A stretch of 64,000 nucleotides of DNA, from contig CM022946.1 of the NCBI GenBank assembly GCA_012931725.1, forward strand, positions 120,469,958 to 120,533,957, in the 5' to 3' direction. This document shows positions 1 to 11,000 of the stretch, one piece after another; the first letter of the stretch is position 1, and the number at the start of each line of letters is the position of its first letter. Below the pieces are notes generated by a model. It saw only the letters and a list, made by a program, of their open reading frames with translations, made no database searches and had not been told where the DNA came from. The stretch is from Litsea cubeba (taxonomy: Eukaryota; Streptophyta; Magnoliopsida; Laurales; Lauraceae). The translations under genes were made by a program, and so were the position numbers.

Positions 1-139
1 TCATGTAGAAGTTGCTTTGGAGTGGAATGGATTGAGGTAGATAGTGTTAACTATCTTCGATGCATTTCCATTGTTTATTTCTTAGCATAGAAGACAACCT
101 TTTTTTTTAATTCTTTAGTAAAATGGTTCTCATAGGGTT

Positions 140-271
140 GGTGCATTAATGATTGAAATCATGGGTTAGAATGAAGGAATTAGTGCATTGATTATGCACA
201 ATTTTGGTGTATTAATGTTTGAAATCATGGGTTAAAATGAAGGAATTAGTGAACTGATTCGCTAAAAATAT
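140..271. repeat. 66-bp tandem pair
   Basis: Two adjacent imperfect copies of a 66-bp unit start at 140 and 206 (each begins GGTGYATTAATG and contains GAAATCATGGGTTA). No coding potential is seen. The rest of 1-480 is AT-rich sequence in which I recognise nothing. Confidence 0.7.
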
Positions 272-494
272 TCCAACAGTATGAAACTCATTGCATTTTG
301 TTATTTATATTTAAAGGAAAAAGAAAACATTATGTATCATATGTGATTTATTGGTAAGCAATGCCATGTCTACCATGTGATCTCTAACTTCTATTTTACA
401 TTTAAGACGGACTGTGTTGCCGTATTCTTAACCTTTAATCAACTCATTTTGACGGTTCTAGAAATGGACTTTCTTGCAGGTTTTGATGATTGAA

Positions 495-1575
495 ATGGCT
501 CCTCGAAAGAAAAAAACTTGTCAACGCCCATCTTTCGATCGGTCTCGGTTTATGAGTGAAGCTGGCTAAATTTCCTACATTAACAAGTTCCATAACCGTG
601 TTGTTGTGCCCGAAAGAATCATCATGTATAATGAACTAGATGGGACTGAGTTTGCTGTGTGGATGCGTGAGAGAAGATGGCTTACACTGTATGAGCATGG
701 GTACGAGATAGTGGTCAATTGGGTCAGAGAGTTCTACTCAAACATGCACGAAGTTTCAGATGAATCGTACAAGACCTTTGTTCAAGGAAATGAACTGATA
801 ATTACACCTGATCTTCTAAGTCAACTGCTGGAAATTGATCGCGTCGAAGGTGCACACTTTCCAATTTTGGGCAACTGTCGGATTAATTATAATCTGGTAG
901 CTAAAGTCTTGACAGGCAAGCCTATCGCTTGGAATGGTGGTGACATATCCCACCACAAGCTTAGTGGTTCATATCGTTTGCTGAGTATTTTCATCCGTCA
1001 CAATGTCAGCCCCAAAGTTAGCAAAAGGGTCACAAAGGAGGATGGGTACCTCCTTTACTGCATTGGGACTCAAAGGAAAGTCGACATTCCTCTTGCGGTA
1101 TATCGCGGAATGGCAAAGGTCCACAATGCACCTCAAAATACGGGACTCCCCTACCCGGGGCTAGTATCCAAACTGTTCATGCACACGGGTAAGTTGGCCG
1201 AACCCAATGAAGACATTATAATTCCCAAGCAGAAGATAGATCGCTTCACCCTTGAAAAGTCCAAGTCCCACATCCCTTCTGTTGAGTTGGATGATAATGA
1301 CGAGGAAGATATAGCTGATCCTACATTATGTCCACCTTTAGGGGCAGGGCCGTCCGAACCTGCAGATTCGTATGCAGGTCTACCAGGGGTGGATCATTTA
1401 GGTGAGGGGGCGATTCATGCGTTAAATGAGCGTCTCGGGCGGCTAGAAGTGCGGATGAATGAATGATTCGCCGAGATGCGATAGAGTTTCGCCGATATGC
1501 TCTCACATATCCGCCGAGAAGGGTAGTTCCTCCTACTTTTGGTCAAGTATTGCAATCTCAGCCTCAGTGGGATTG
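495..1575 (+). pseudogene. putative plant transposon protein, degraded
   Basis: The long open part (606-1466) has the look of the plant-specific family annotated as 'putative plant transposon protein': a basic start, a W-x-V-x-x-FYSNM motif (about 45 codons into the open part), then a receptor-like globular stretch and an acidic, proline-rich tail. The true start is probably ATG 495 (reads MAPRKKK), just after a splice-acceptor-like TTGCAG at 474-479, but an in-frame TAA at 567-569 separates it from the main frame. Family-like sequence also continues past the TGA at 1464-1466: the same frame runs on with further stops near 1476 and 1527, then a frameshift leads to a glutamine/proline-rich end with a stop at about 1575. 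So this is a dead copy with several stops and one frameshift. Function of the family is unknown; it is inferred to be element-encoded because of its copy number in plant genomes. Family assignment is from memory of its motifs. Confidence 0.6.
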
Positions 1576-1585
1576 AACTTTATCG

Positions 1586-2305
1586 TTAATTGTAAATGGA
1601 TGACTTTTTTTGATATCGTCATGTTTGGGCACCTGATCAGCCTTGTTATCAGGATATTTATGAACGAGGAATAGTGTCTATTTGTTCCTCTCTACTCAGT
1701 TGACTATCATCTAGAACACATTGTAATGAATGTGGCTCAAAACCGATGACTTTTGTGGAATCCTTCATTTTGTAGGCATCTGATCAGCCTTGTTATCAGT
1801 AAACTTTGCATTAATGAAACTAGTATTTAATCGTTCCAATTTCCTCAGTTGAATATCATATATAACATAATGTTGCGAGGAGTTTGGCATGTGCAGTAAA
1901 CTTTATCGCAGCTGTTTTTTATTTGTTTTCCTTGCCCATGTATTATAGTATGTTGTGGGCCTTTTCAGCCATAGGATCTAGTAGGTTCAAAAACAGTATT
2001 CAATTGTTTTTTTTAACCACAAAGCATCTGACATGGAACAAAGCAGTATCATGGCTACCTTTGATATTTAACTCTAATACAAATATTCATGCATCATATG
2101 TGAACCATTTTCTCAAGCAAATCCTTTAATCATATCTGCCCGTCCAGGTTGGTTGGAAATAGAATAGATTGCCATCTTTAAATATCCCTGATAGAGACAC
2201 CGAAGGTGACCAGCGACAGAGCTAGAAAGTAGAAATAAAAATAAAAACACTAAATTGTATAATGCAATTAGATTATGAATCTTCCTACTTGATATCTCTT
2301 TTAAC
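1586..2305. repeat. diverged duplicated module, copy 1
   Basis: This non-coding stretch shares an ordered series of motifs with 3591-4285: TTAATTGTAAAT at the start, a TCAGCCTTGT segment, CATAATGTTGC, TTGCCCATGTA/CCCCATGGAC, GTTGTGGGC, TGCCCRTCCAG and GATTATGAATCTTC at the end. The TGATCAGCCTTGTTATCAG block occurs twice inside copy 1 (about 1634 and 1780), so copy 1 has an internal duplication of its own. No protein is recognisable. Confidence 0.6.
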
Positions 2306-3121
2306 TCTCATTTCTCAGACATATGTGTTTTTGACCACATGTTCCATTGACAAGTGTGGCTTACTTTTGCAGATATGTGCTATAGGGCTTATAGTTGCAG
2401 CAATGACTATAAGCCCATGCTCTCTTTAAGATGTGACCCAAGTTGGTTTAGGGCATGAGAATACATAAAGCGTTTGTGCTCATTCATATCGGTGATGCCC
2501 ATAAAATCAATCAGTTTCGAAGAAAGATTCACTTGCATATATGTTGGTGCCAAACCAAGACGTAGAAGTCCTAAATAGGCATACCAGGTTAAATCTCTAA
2601 ATACAATTTGGAACTTCTAGATCGTGTGGTGAAAATAAAACCGAGGGTGCTTCCATTTCAGCTTTTCTTAAAGCTCTATTCCCTACATACGGGTTGGTGT
2701 TCCTTAGAAATAGTTGCAGATAGAGAATCGATGGGAACGAAAAATACATATATAAATACAAAGATCAGAGAAAACACCTTTCTTCTTGAAGAATGGATGC
2801 AAAATGGACTTCCATTTGCTCAATTATTTGACACCACTTACCTATGGACTGCTTTTCAAAATTATTCGATTTTGCAAATTTAATTTATCCATTTGACTAT
2901 ATAACATTTAAAATATGATGAAATCAATATAGTCAAATTGTTCTGTCTACATCTAACAATATGCTCACATTTATTGGTTTACCAGAGTTATTTTGTTCAA
3001 TTATATTACAATTTTTTAGAATCACAACTCTTACAACTGATGGTGATATATACTTCTTCACCAATGGCCAAAGACAAAAAATACAAACTAAAAAAAAATA
3101 TCAGTGTTGGCGAATCACAAA
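2306..3121. other. unassigned AT-rich spacer
   Basis: Short open frames occur here (for example 2608-2883) but none shows a domain or codon bias that I recognise. I see nothing else in it. Confidence 0.5.
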
Positions 3122-3580
3122 GGTTCGAACCCGTACTTTAAGGGTTTGAACCTTCATTCCCTAATCCCCCCTGGGCCAAGTCACAGAGACCAGTAAGATT
3201 CGAACCCTTAAACTAAGGGTTCGAACCTTTACCTTGATGGTCTGCTGGGCCAGATCTCAGGGACTGTCAAGGTTCAAACCATGACAGTAAGGGTTCGAAC
3301 CTTCACTTCTTTACCCTCATGGGCCAAATCTCAGAGAGCAGTAAGGTTCGAACCCTTACACAGAGGGTTCGAACCTTCACTATTTTCCCATCCTAGGCCA
3401 AATCACATAAAGCTCGAAGGTTCGAACCCTATAAGGGATGGTTCGAACCTTCTACTAATTAGGCCAAATCCCAGATTCCTTGGAGGTCCAATGCCTCGAA
3501 GAGGAGTTTCACACCTTCACCCAACTTTCCTCTTGGGTCAAATCCTAGTTAGCCTAAGGATCCGAAGCATCAAATTTGAA
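3122..3580. repeat. 74-bp array of GGTTCGAACC palindromes
   Basis: The palindrome-bearing half-unit starts at 3122, 3197, 3271, 3345 and 3419, giving a period of 74-75 bp. Two decayed units follow (about 3485 and 3556). Each unit holds two copies of the 10-bp palindrome GGTTCGAACC, or a one-base variant, separated by 5-15 bp, followed by a conserved GGCCAAATC spacer. In the unit at 3343 the two copies extend to a perfect 14-bp inverted repeat (AAGGTTCGAACCCT with its complement) around a 5-bp loop, so a stable hairpin is possible in DNA or RNA. Open frames across this array are by-products of the repeat. Confidence 0.85.
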
Positions 3581-3590
3581 TTAATTGTAA

Positions 3591-4285
3591 ATCGACCGCT
3601 TACATTTTTTCCAATTTTTTGGGGCAACTCATCAGCCTTGTATTTATCGAATTTGAGATATGAAACGGCTGTTTGTTCCTGGTCATTTCCTGAATATCAT
3701 GTATAATATAATGTTGCAATCAGTTTGTTTTTATACAGTAAACCAAATAGTGAAGTTGTTCTTAATTTGTTTTTCTCCCCATGGACTAAAGTTATTATTT
3801 TGTTCGTTTCCCATCATTTCGGCGTATGGATGTGCCCAGATACCAAAATTCACTGATTTGTCCTTCCAACGGCGCGTCATGCCATGACTGAAAGGCAAGA
3901 TGATACTTCATCCTACCAGTGCTTAGATAGTTTGTTGTGGGCATTTATACACTTGGGATTAAGTTGGATAACAAGCTAAGTACTTTTTTTTCACTGCAAG
4001 CAACTGACATTGGTTATAGAATACTGCATGCATGATTATATCAATAAAATAAAATCCAAAGATTCTTGCATCTTAAAGCAACTGTTTCTTCAAGAAAATC
4101 CGTGTAATCAATATTTGCCCATCCAGACAAGTATGGACTTAGAACAGATTGCCATAAATAAAGAACCAGCTAATAGGGATCCAAAGGTGACTAGTGACAT
4201 AAACAGGATAAAGAAATAAAAATAAAAACAATAAATTATATTGTGAAATTAGATTATGAATCTTCGTACTCGAAATTGCTTTAAG
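3591..4285. repeat. diverged duplicated module, copy 2
   Basis: Collinear with 1586-2305 as described there. Its last part (from 4131) is also the beginning of the first unit of the 499-bp tandem array, so the array grew out of the 3' end of this module. Confidence 0.6.
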
Positions 4286-5628
4286 CATCAATGAAATAAG
4301 GACATCATCGCCATCGAGTGATCATCCGTATGTCTCTTTTCTTTGCTGTATTCATTGTAGCCATTTCATAAACTCACCGTAGCGGTCTTATTTGTGATGT
4401 CTCTTGCCGGTCTTGCGAGTAGGGCTTTCAATTCTCAAAACAGACGAGGATCCATATAGTTTTAGAGGGGATAGAAGTACGTAAATACCGAATGGAACAA
4501 AGCATAGGGACAGCATGAAACAATTCCAGTGGACAAAATGTTTGAAGGATGTGTCAAGTTAAACGCATAGCACTCGATTTCACAAGAACCCATACCTCTA
4601 CCATATCAAATTTATAATTCTGTCCAGACAGGTATGGACTTAGAACAGATTGCCATCTATAAAACCAGCTAATAGCGACACAAAGGTGGCTAGTGACATA
4701 AACAGGATAAAGAAATAAAAATAAAAATAATAAATTGTATTGTGAAATTAGATTATGAATCTTCGTACTTGAAATCTCTTTAAGCATCAATGAAATAAGG
4801 ACATCGTCGCCATCAAGTGATCATCCGTATGTCTCTTTTCTTTGTTCTATTCATTGTAACCATTTCATAAACTCACCGTAGCGGTCTTATTTGTGATGTT
4901 TCTTGCGGTCGTGGGAATAGGGGTTTCAATTCTCAAAACAGATGAGGATCCATATAGTATTAGAGGGGATAAAAGTACGTAAATGCAGAATGGAACAAAG
5001 CATAGGGACAGCATGAAACAATTCAAGTGGACAAAATGTTTGAAGGATGTGTCAAGTTAAACGCATAGAACTTGATTTCACAAGAACCCATACTTCTACC
5101 ATATCAAATTTATAATTCTGTAAAGACATGTATGGACTTAGAACAGATTGCCATATATAAAGAACCAGCTAGTAGGGATCCAAAGGTGACTAGTGACATA
5201 AACAGGATAAAGAAATAAAAATAAAAACAATAAATTGTATTGTGAAATTAGATTATGAATCTTCGTACTTGAAATCTCTTTAAGCATCAATGAAATAAGG
5301 ACATCGTCGCCATCAAGTGATCATCCGTATGTCTCTTTTCTTTGCTGTATTCATTGTAACCATTTCATAAACTCACTGTAGCGGTCTTATTTGTGATATT
5401 TCTTGTCGGTCATGCGAGTAGGGGTTTCAATCCATAAAACAGACGAGGATCCATATAGTATTAGAGGGGATAGAAGTACGTAAATGCCAAATGGAACAAA
5501 GCATAGGGACATCATGAAACAATTCCAGTGGACAAAATGTTTAAAGGATGTGTCAAGTTAAACGAATAACAGTCGATTTCACAAGAACCCATACTTATAC
5601 CATATCAAATTTATAACTCTGTAAAGAC
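4131..5628. repeat. three tandem copies of a ~499-bp repeat
   Basis: The start string GTATGGACTTAGAACAG recurs at 4131, 4632 and 5130 (spacing 501 and 498). Each unit carries the same landmarks in order: AAATAAAAATAAAAA, GATTATGAATCTTCGTACT, TGATCATCCGTATGTCTC, ACTCACCGTAGCGGTC and TGTGTCAAGTTAAACG. Similarity stops soon after AAAGACAA at about 5628. The copies differ by scattered substitutions and small indels. An older, more diverged partial unit is at 2140-2305. No coding content is seen. Confidence 0.9.
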
Positions 5629-5979
5629 AAAACTTATAGGATGACCTGCCACAATTTAAAAAATAAGACTGATAATAACACTGAGTTATTACAAAAATGG
5701 TTAGAGCAAGTTGCATGGAGCAGATTGAAACAACAAAATGCAGAGAGACAATGATACGTAAAGAACTGATAGATAACACAAAAACCCCATATTGATGGTG
5801 CCGGTATACAAAAAACTTTCAAGTTATCATATCGAAACTTTGCAAATGGTTTGTGTCTATACATCAATATATACACCTGATGTTCTCACACAATTATCGA
5901 GAGATACATCCAAAATAATTACATCAATATATTGTACCACCGTAGACACATATTTACACCAAATTGGGAAAAATACTAT
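5629..5979. other. 3' flank of the MULE gene
   Basis: AT-rich sequence between the end of the 499-bp array and the last recognisable codons of the MULE transposase. It probably holds the transposase 3' UTR (minus strand), but no polyadenylation signal or terminal inverted repeat could be fixed by eye. Confidence 0.35.
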
Positions 5980-6745
5980 TCATCCCCTTGGAGGTGGTTC
6001 TCTACATGTTTTTCTATTATTACCGCACTTCTTGCAATGGGAGCATGTAACCTATTTCCTCATCCTGTCCTCTGTTCTTATCCAACATTTTTTCGGCCTC
6101 CCAGGCTGTCTGCGAGCTACTGGCGGCAACACACGCTCGTCACTTCTAGGATCCCACTGTTTTCCGTCACGTGTGGCATGGATGACATCAACATAAGTTG
6201 CTCGATAGCACTCACTGGTAAACCAATGCTCACAGAAGTCATATGGATCATATCGCTTGAGTTTGATAGCACAGAGGGCATGTGAACAAGGAATGCCAAG
6301 GATTTCCCATTTGCGGCATGTGCATGTCAACCTATCGAGGTGTACCACATCCGTATACTCTGGCGACAATACCTGGAATTCGAATTCTCCAGCCTACCAA
6401 CATTGGAGTCTCCGTGAGACTTCCGCCTCGTGAGCAATGATCTTATCAACATATGGGGTGACTCTTGTATTCATGTTTAGCCCTTTTTCACGCCGGCTCT
6501 GATAAAATTCCATCAGCTTTGCCCGTATCGACTCTATCTGTTGTGTGATGGGTAGCTCTCTAATGTCTTTCAACAAGCTATTTGTGCTCTCTGCAATATT
6601 CGTAGATAGCTTATCATAGCGTTTACCCTCTATGAATGCATTTGCCCAATGTTTGCGACCGATGGCGTTTATGTAACCATGAGCCCCTACATCAATTTCT
6701 AATATTTCTGCCATGTAGTTATCATACTCACAAACGCGCGTTGAA
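5980..6745 (-). pseudogene. MULE transposase, C-terminal part (SWIM zinc finger)
   Basis: Read on the minus strand, this is the C-terminal third of a MuDR-type transposase that continues from 14406-15972 across the nested retrotransposon. It shows the helical block with NIAESTNSLLKDIRELPI, then the SWIM zinc finger CTCRKWEILGIPCSH (C-x-C-x(n)-C-x-H), a RRQPGRPKK basic tail, and a terminal CCHC-like knuckle around CSHCKKCGNNRKTC; the natural TGA stop is at 5980-5982. Two in-frame TAG codons break it, at 6394-6396 and 6052-6054, with the frame otherwise kept on both sides. MuDR transposases cut and join DNA at long terminal inverted repeats; this one cannot be made whole. Confidence 0.88.
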
Positions 6746-6750
6746 CGTGC
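6746..6750. repeat. target site duplication (CGTGC), left
   Basis: CGTGC lies directly before the TG of the 5' LTR and again directly after the CA of the 3' LTR (14401-14405). This is the 5-bp duplication expected of copia integration, and it fixes both ends of the element. Confidence 0.95.
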
Positions 6751-6940
6751 TGTTGGAGTTTGAGATGACTTGAGAAGTTTTTTGAGGAATTGAAGAAATT
6801 AATATCTCAAGTATTGTTTTGAGTTGGAATTATTGTCAACACAATGTCACAAGCATGATGATAATAGGTTGGTGTTGATAGAGCTTAAAAGAGAAATCAG
6901 AGTTGAAACAGTTCAGGAATTCAGCATTCCTGAAGCAGAG

Positions 6941-7142
6941 TGGTCGGTCGACCGGGCACCCCATGCGGTCGACCGAGCAAAGAGAAACCTGCAGAAAAAG
7001 TTTCAGGAAGCTCCCAGTTATTTTCGTGACACAGTGTGTCGTCGGTCGACCGGGCAACCCAGGATGTCGACCGAGCACGAAAGTTGTCTGTTTCCAGACT
7101 GTGTTGCAGGTCGACCGAAGACACCAGGATGTCGACCGAGCA
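6941..7142. repeat. GGTCGACC palindrome cluster in U3
   Basis: Three paired modules, each an 8-bp palindrome or near-palindrome followed after 10-15 bp by a second one: GGTCGACC at 6946, 6967, 7044 and 7109, and TGTCGACC at about 7065 and 7130. The flanks repeat as GGGCAMCCC and CCGAGCA. The cluster ends ~130 bp upstream of the TATA box, where enhancer elements would be. The 3' LTR carries the same cluster (about 13401-13602). Confidence 0.9.
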
Positions 7143-7268
7143 CGGGAATCAGAGTTGCGCAGAAACAGAAGTCTTGCATGAAAATTCAGCATTCTTATCT
7201 ATTACGTTTGGGACTCTTTCTAAACGAATTGTAGCCTATTTTGAACACTCTTAAGGGTTACCATAACC

Positions 7269-7276
7269 TATATAAA
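7269..7276 (+). promoter_or_regulatory. TATA box of Sirevirus 1 5' LTR
   Basis: TATATAAA in the context CCTATATAAAGGC, the only good TATA element in the LTR. A matching copy in the 3' LTR is at 13729-13736. Transcription would start ~30 bp downstream, in the purine-rich stretch, setting the U3/R boundary. Confidence 0.75.
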
Positions 7277-7981
7277 GGCATGTTTGGTTCGTTTTTAAGA
7301 AGACACCAAGAGAGAGAAGAAGAGAAGAGAAAAGAAAAGAAAAGAGAGAGAGTTTTGGAGAGAAGAGAGTGCTGTTGCTGTGTGCTATCTTGTTACAAGT
7401 TTCTACAGCAAGTGTGGACGAGGATGTGCTCTTGAAGATGATGTTTCGTCCATAAGATAAGTGTCTCTCTGTTTATGCTTTAATTTCAATTTGTAAGGGA
7501 TTGAGAGAGAGAGATTGTAGAGGGGAAAGGCTATAGAAAAAGGTTTATATTCTTATTCTATAGAACATCAAGTTGGTGCTTGGTGTTTGGGGTTTGGTGA
7601 TCCTATCTGTTGGTGCAGATAAATTGTAAAGGGAGTCGGTGCTTCCTAGATAGTTGGTGCTATCTGAAACTAAAGGAAGTAGGTGCTTCCTAGATAGTTG
7701 GTGCTATCTGAAACTCAAGGGAGTAGGTGCTTCCTAGATAGTTGGTGCTATCTGAAACTATGGGTTGGTGCTCTTTGTCGTTGGTGCGACTAAATAGATT
7801 CAGATCTATTCCGGATTGGTGTTCGGACAGTCTTTGAACCGTGGACGTAGCCTTTCGGTGAACCACGTTAAATCTGGTGTCATTGTGTGATTTGATTTGC
7901 TTTTGTTGTTAAATTGGACCTGTTTTTAAAGAATCACTGATTCACCCCCCCCCCCTCTCAGTGATCGCGATATCTAACAAT

Positions 7982-7993
7982 TGGTATCAAAGC
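7982..7993 (+). promoter_or_regulatory. primer binding site (initiator Met tRNA)
   Basis: TGGTATCAAAGC, 2 bp after the LTR end, matches the complement of the plant initiator-methionine tRNA 3' end except for one base (usual form TGGTATCAGAGC). This is the normal minus-strand primer site for plant copia elements. Confidence 0.92.
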
Positions 7994-8047
7994 GTAAGGT
8001 TCCTTTGAAAAGCTTAACACGCTAAGGGTGATCTCTTGTCAAATCAC

Positions 8048-11000
8048 ATGACAACCAATACAGGGAATAAGAAAGCACCTTTGTTTGATGGTTCTAATTA
8101 CTCCTTCTGGAAGATCAGAATGCAGGCTTTCATTAAGTCACTTGGCTATGATGTCTGGGAGACTGTCAGAGTCGGTTACAATATTGCCATTGTACCCAAT
8201 GATGCTGCAACGAAGAAGTTAGCAGACAACGACTCTAAGGCGCAGAATGCACTCTTTAGTGGCCTTGTGGACAGCGAGCTGGTCAAAGTAATTGCATGCA
8301 AAACAGCCAAGGAAATATGGGACAAGTTGAAAAGCATTCATGAAGGAGATGAGAAGATCAAAGAAGCAAAATTGCAAACCCATCGCTCTCAATTTGAATC
8401 TCTTCGCATGGAGGAAAGCGAGAATGTTGACTCATATTTGCAACGAGTGAATGAAGTCACGAATGACATTCGTGGACTAGGGGAGGAGATTAAAGAACCA
8501 GTCATCGTCAAAAAGGTTCTAAGATCTCTTCTTCCCCGGTTTGATTCAAAAGTCTCAGCCATAGAAGAAGCCAAAGATCTGAATGAATTTTCCATGGATG
8601 AGTTGCATGGTTCACTCACTGCCTATGAGATGCGCATAGGTAAGACGTCTTCATCTGATAGAGAAGCGGCCTTCAAAGTTCAGAAAAAGGGAAAAGAGAC
8701 TGCTGGTCATGATTCTGATACTGATGATGATGAGCTTGAGGCTCAATTTGTTAGAAAGCTGAAGAAAGGAAGCAATGGAAAGTACAAAGGGAAGCTACCC
8801 TTTAAATGCTTCAATTGTGGCGGTGTTGGTCACTTTGCTGCGAAGTGTCCGCTGAAAGAAAATAATGATGATGACTCTTATGTTGATAAGAGTAAGTGGA
8901 AGAAAAATTTCAGAAAGAGGGGCAAAGCAAAAAGCTTCATCAGTCAATATAATGACAGCACGTCTGAAACTCCAGACGATGATGAATCAGCCGAGGCAAC
9001 TGAAGCTCTCTTCATGGTTACCGTTGAAGAAGAAGAGGAGCAAGAACCGGAAAAGGAAGAGGAGGCTGAGGTCAATCTCGAAGAAGAACTCATTGCCGCA
9101 CTTGAGGAGCTTAGCATGGAACGAAAAACAAGTAAGAAAAATATGAAACTTCTTCATGAATCTGAAAGTTCAATTATTGCTTTGAAAACTCAAGTTGAAT
9201 ATAAAAGAATGGTGGAAGTCCTTCAAAATCAAATAAGTATCAAAAAGGAAGAGGCTATGAAACTTGAAACTGAAATCGCTAGAGCAAAGGCTGAAAACTT
9301 GGAAAATAGCCGAAAACTCAAAGCACTCCAAGCGATTGAAGGGACAATGAAACTCAATGAAATTCTGAAAGTTCAAAAGCCCTTCCACAATAAATTTGGT
9401 ATTGGATTTGAAACCGGAGAGTCCTCTAAAGCTGCACCTTCTTTGTTTATGAAACAAAGTGCCATACCTCTCAAGGCTACAAAGCATCAAATTCAGCCTA
9501 GTATTGAGATGTTCAATAAGAAAAGGTTTGTGGAGTTTAACCAGCCACCTAAGAAAGGAAGAATGTTCAGATTCTATGGTTATTGCTATCATTGTAATAG
9601 ATATGGACATAAAAGAGCTGATTGCAAATTCTATGTTAGAAACAGCCCATTTGTGACTAGGAACCCTTTTTCAATCCTAAACAGCCACAGAATTGAGTGC
9701 TATATATGTCATAATTATGGACACTTGGCTAGGGATTGTAGGTTGCCCATAGCTAACCAATTTCAGGTTGAAAAGAAACCCAAGTTAATTAAAGCATGGA
9801 GGGCAAAGAAAAGGGAAGGTAATTCCAAGGAATCTCTCATTGTGCAAACGGCATTCAATGCACAAAAGAAGACAGCACCATGGGTCCTTGATAGTGGTTG
9901 TTCAAGCCATATGACAGGTGATATGGAAAAATTCGTCAAATTACAGCACTATGAAGGCGGATCAGTGAAGTTTGGTAACAATGATGGTGCCAAAATCTGC
10001 GGAAAAGGTGTTGTACAGCTAAAGGCAAACAAGATCAGATCAGACGAGGTCTTATATGTGTCTGGACTAAGACACAACTTGCTTAGTGTGAGCCAGATCT
10101 GTGACAAAGGCCACGAGGTTGTCTTCACTAAGAATGGTTTTGCTATCAAGAAGTGTAGCAACGGCAAAACAGTGGCTACTGGATCTAGGACTGCTGGAAA
10201 TCTCTATACATTGTCAGATGGAGCTGAAAAGACTTGCTTGATGAGTCGGACAGAGGAAAGTTGGTTGTGGCACAAACGCCTTGGGCATCTAAACTTTGAT
10301 AACATGTCAAAGATTTGCAAATCAAAGGCTGTCAGAGGTATGTCTACAATTGAAAAGCCTTACAACCCCATTTGCGATTCGTGTCAAAAGGGAAAGCAAA
10401 CGAGGGTAATGTTCAAGTCAAAGGAGCATCATTCAAAGAAACCTCTTGAGCTAGTGCACACTGATCTCTGTGGACCGATGAGAACTCAAAGCACCAATGG
10501 AGATAAGTATTTTATGTTATGCATTGATGATTATACTCGTATGACATGGGTATTGTTTCTTAAGCATAAACATCAAGCACTTGATCGTTTTAAAGTGTTT
10601 AAAGCACAGGTTGAAAATATGCTTGGAAAACGTATCAAGATTTTAAGGTCTGATCGAGGAGGTGAATTCACATCTGAAGAGTTCACTAACTATTGTGAGC
10701 ACCATGGCATTCAAAGACAGTATTCAGCCCCTAGAACTCCACAGCAAAATGGAGTTGTGGAACGGAAAAATCGCACCGTTCAAGAGATGGCTCGTACAAT
10801 GCTAACTGAGAGCAAGCTAGCTGACAAATACTGGAAGGAGGCAATCCATACGGCTGTATACATTCAGAATCGATGCTTGATCAGGCCACATGAAGTCAAA
10901 ACTCCTTATGAGCTATGGTTTGGGCGAAAAGCAACAGTCAAGCACTTCAGAATCTTCGGTAGCAAGTGTTACATCAAGCGTCTTGAACAAAATCCGGGCA

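Larger units (their letters stand above)
6751..7979 (+). repeat. Sirevirus 1 5' LTR
   Basis: 1,229 bp, from TGTTGGAGTTTGAG to GATATCTAACA. U3 holds a cluster of GGTCGACC palindromes (6941-7142) and a TATA box (7269-7276). Downstream are a purine-rich stretch (7307-7360), three copies of a ~46-bp minisatellite with TAGATAGTTGGTGCTATCTG (about 7640-7765; the 3' LTR has two), the conserved-looking GGACGTAGCCTTTCGG block (7844-7859), and a terminal hairpin whose loop is poly-C (ATCACTGA...C11...TCAGTGAT, about 7933-7966). A 136-codon frame across U3 is a by-product of this sequence and is duplicated in the 3' LTR. Confidence 0.95.

Noticed and set aside
2608..2883. 91-codon open frame as a small gene
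   Set aside because: No domain, no recognisable start context, AT-rich surroundings.
3122..3440. tRNA genes suggested by GGTTCGAA (T-loop-like)
   Set aside because: No acceptor, D or anticodon stems are found around the motif, and the 74-bp period is a repeat of two palindromes.
3122..3580. CRISPR array
   Set aside because: Regular spacing but the spacers are also repeated, and the setting is a plant genome.
3281..3706. 141-codon open frame
   Set aside because: It arises from the 74-bp palindromic array and its flank; the repeated residues mirror the DNA repeat.
6824..7234. 136-codon open frame, duplicated at 13284-13694
   Set aside because: It lies wholly in U3 of the Sirevirus 1 LTRs, is read through the palindrome cluster, and shows no domain. 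The duplication is simply that of the LTRs.
8036..8047. TTG start four codons before the ATG of the Sirevirus polyprotein
   Set aside because: Plants start at ATG; the first ATG (8048) is in frame and the equivalent ATG is kept in Sirevirus 2 (51536).
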